From: JAXGXJ01 sp963829545
GTDB lineage: Bacteria; Actinomycetota; Thermoleophilia; RBG-16-64-13
Length of the DNA stretch: 64,000 nt
Direction: 5' to 3'
NCBI GenBank assembly: GCA_963829545.1
Contig: CAWHIX010000006.1
Span: 1 to 64,000 of the forward strand
Shown here: in pieces, positions 62,477 through 64,000 of the stretch
Numbering within the stretch: position 1 is the first letter of the stretch
How the letters are laid out: every line of letters starts with the position of its first letter
Position numbers and translations under genes: made by a program
Notes under the pieces: model-generated
The model's input: only the letters and a program-made list of their open reading frames with translations
Told to the model about the DNA's origin: nothing
The model's database searches: none

Positions 62477-62800
62477 ACCTCTGCCTTTGTTCGTTTACAG
62501 CGTCTGAAGGCGGAGGAGGGTATGGATCGGGCCAAGAACGTGCGAGATCACGCCCACGGGTCGACATGGTCGGACCGCAGGCCGATGGGTCTTGAGGGAA
62601 AGGGTGTTAGCGGAAGGACGTCTCGCGATGTGCTTTGGGCCTGGTCACAACTCTCCAGTTCGCCCTCTGCCCAAGTCTAAGACTGTGAAGACCAAGGCTG
62701 GTTCTACAACAACGGGAGGGAGGATACCAGAGTGCGTGGCCGGTGTCACCCCCCCGGGTATCGAGGCGACTCGGTCTCAGACGCTCGCAGTCCCGAGCGG
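62477..62800. other. Intergenic region without recognised genes
   Basis: 324 bp between the start of the SLH gene and the end of the ABC permease gene, both on the minus strand. I see only short open frames and an imperfect hairpin with CTGGT/ACCAG arms near 62698-62730. A leader element upstream of the SLH gene is possible but I could not match a known riboswitch. Confidence 0.5.
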
Positions 62801-63617
62801 CTAGGAGAGTACGTCCTTGCGCCGGAAGATGAAGTAGGCCACGCCGGTCATGCCCACGATCCAGACGGCGAAGTTGATGAGAGCGTCGCTGATGGGGGCC
62901 CAGACGATGGGCTCGCGGAAGAGGTTGATCCAGGCGTCGAAGTGGCTGGTGAACAGATAGGGTTGCAGGAAGTCGAACACGCTCAAGCTTCCCAGTACGA
63001 GCATGACGATCACCAGCACCAAGAGCGGCTCCCACAGCCGTGAGGCTGGAGTTAGTGAGGGTCGAGAAGGCCACCGACAGGGATACCACCGTGGCCATCC
63101 CTACCAGGACGAAAACGTAAGCGAGGAAGATCAGCCAGATGCTCTCCCCTACCCCGACCGTCTGACCGGTGAGGAGCGTGAGGGGCCCGAGGCCGTAGAT
63201 GGCCCCTCCGGCGATGAGCGAGCCCACGGCCAGCAACACGAGTCCGATGGCGATGTACATGTTGGCGACGAACCATTTGGCAAGGAGCACCGCTCCCCGG
63301 CGTACCGGCTGCATGAGGAGGGTCCTCAGGGTCCCGTTCTCGGCCTCGCCGGCGATCGTCTGGCTGCCCGACATCGCAGCCAGCAGGGGGAGGAGGAACG
63401 TCACCAGGGCGAAGAGCGATGCGACCGCCACCAGCAGGCCGTTACTCCCGATAAGGTCGAAGAACTGAGGACCGCCCTGCTCCGCTGGCGGAGGGCCTTC
63501 GCCCGATAGCCGCAAGGCTGCCGTAATGATGAAGGGGATCAGGAAAAGGCCGGCCCACCCGAAGTAGGTGCGCTTCTGGAAGAGGATCTTGACGAATTCC
63601 CGGGATATGTGGCTCAT
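62801..63617 (-). CDS. ABC-2 type transporter permease, one frameshift
   Basis: An ABC-2 permease of about 272 residues with six spans. It begins MSHISREFVKILFQKRTYFG, has GEAENGTLRTLLMQPVRRGA, the typical ABC-2 coupling segment, and VVSLSVAFSTLTNSSLTAV. After a frameshift near 63040 it ends with VWIVGMTGVAYFIFRRKDVLS. Its start overlaps the stop of the upstream ATPase gene by 4 bp. The exported substrate is unknown. Confidence 0.85.
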
Positions 63618-64000
63618 GACACGCTCCCGCCGCCGTCCGCTGGGGTGGAGGCGGCCGTCCCGCTCTCCTCTTCGCGCGCCGTGAGCTCCAGGAACATGTC
63701 TTCGAGGCCCTGCTCGATGGCGGGCACGACGGCCAGGACGTCGATGTCGTCGGCCACCAGCCTGCGCACCATCTCGGGGACGAACCCGTCGCTGCTGTCG
63801 ATGACCAAGTACTCCTCGTCTTGACGTACTCCGGTCGAAGAGGTCATGCTCCGCAACACCTCCATCGCCCGCCGCTGGTCGCCCGTGAGCACCTTGACGG
63901 CGTTGCTGGTGGGGTGCAGCTTGGAAACCGGTCCCTGCACGATCATGCGGCCCTTGCGTACGATGGCGGCTCTATTGCAGACCAGTTCCACTTCGTGCAG
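63614..64000 (-). CDS. ABC transporter ATPase, C-terminal part only
   Basis: Partial: the gene continues past the window edge. The visible C-terminus begins LHEVELVCNRAAIVRKGRMI, the switch-His region just after Walker B in ABC-2 ATPases (normally SSH-LxEVExxCDR). It continues with a regulatory C-terminal domain and ends SGTAASTPADGGGSVS. It is the ATPase for the overlapping permease gene. Confidence 0.85.
   Translation of the reverse strand: MHEVELVCNRAAIVRKGRMIVQGPVSKLHPTSNAVKVLTGDQRRAMEVLRSMTSSTGVRQDEEYLVIDSSDGFVPEMVRRLVADDIDVLAVVPAIEQGLEDMFLELTAREEESGTAASTPADGGGSVS

Noticed and set aside
62477..62800. A riboswitch (cyclic di-AMP or cyclic di-GMP type) upstream of the SLH wall-hydrolase gene.
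   Set aside because: The position is typical, but I could not match the conserved core of either class by eye.

Overview
The window is a high-GC bacterial chromosome segment with no phage or insertion-sequence genes that I can see. The organism looks like an anaerobic or facultative Gram-positive-type bacterium, most probably an Actinomycetota. The evidence is a sortase of the actinobacterial class E/F type with a matching surface protein, SLH and CHRD surface proteins, an [FeFe] hydrogenase of the NAD-linked HydABC type controlled by Rex, a selenocysteine insertion locus (selA-selB-selC) and Hdr-type electron transfer. The phylum is an inference; no rRNA is present to test it.

Layout. 1-2844: the 3' end of selA, a heavily frameshifted selB, and an intact tRNA-Sec. 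3123-6104: a Thr-rich sortase substrate, its sortase and a TPR protein, all broken by several frameshifts. 6249-7820: MntP, a small membrane protein and a DksA/TraR-type zinc protein. 8175-12117 (minus): a NarL-type response regulator, an orphan NMT1-like binding protein and a sensor kinase in one operon, divergent from 12339-15385 (plus): a MacB-type ABC exporter and a radical-SAM-fold protein lacking its cluster cysteines. 15469-16762: a HAD hydrolase and a dodecin. 16967-24609 (minus): a nine-gene operon arsR-tusA-mvhD-hdrA/nfnB-hdrA-wHTH-hdrC-hdrB-dsrE that joins sulfur carrier proteins to an electron-bifurcating Hdr complex; an MFS transporter lies upstream. 26345-29755: EamA exporter, OsmC protein, and E1 alpha and beta of a 2-oxoacid/acetoin dehydrogenase. 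29799-34521: DHA2 exporter, TetR regulator and MMPL transporter around an operator cluster. 34597-44050 (minus): rex, a receiver, hydC, hydB, hydA, a hydrogenase-domain histidine kinase, another receiver and a receiver-kinase. 44216-48469: UbiD decarboxylase, 3-hydroxyacyl-CoA dehydrogenase, CHRD protein and a phloretin/DAPG hydrolase-like protein. 48483-51222: DUF998 protein and a CopB-type metal ATPase. 51382-52218: an unknown protein. 52286-61058: phoR-phoB divergent from pstSCA-pyk-pstB-phoU with a Pho box between. 61225-64000: an SLH plus lysozyme-like wall protein and the start of an ABC-2 exporter.

How the parts fit. Two redox modules dominate: the Rex-controlled HydABC hydrogenase with its own redox/H2-sensing kinase, and the TusA/DsrE/Hdr operon, which probably moves electrons between NAD(P)H or ferredoxin and a protein-bound sulfur substrate. 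The second is the best candidate here for an undescribed system.

Quality caveat. Many genes carry single-base frameshifts, often at G or C runs. They are very dense in the first 6.1 kb and sparse afterwards. I read most of them as sequence errors rather than gene decay, so coordinates of broken genes join more than one frame.
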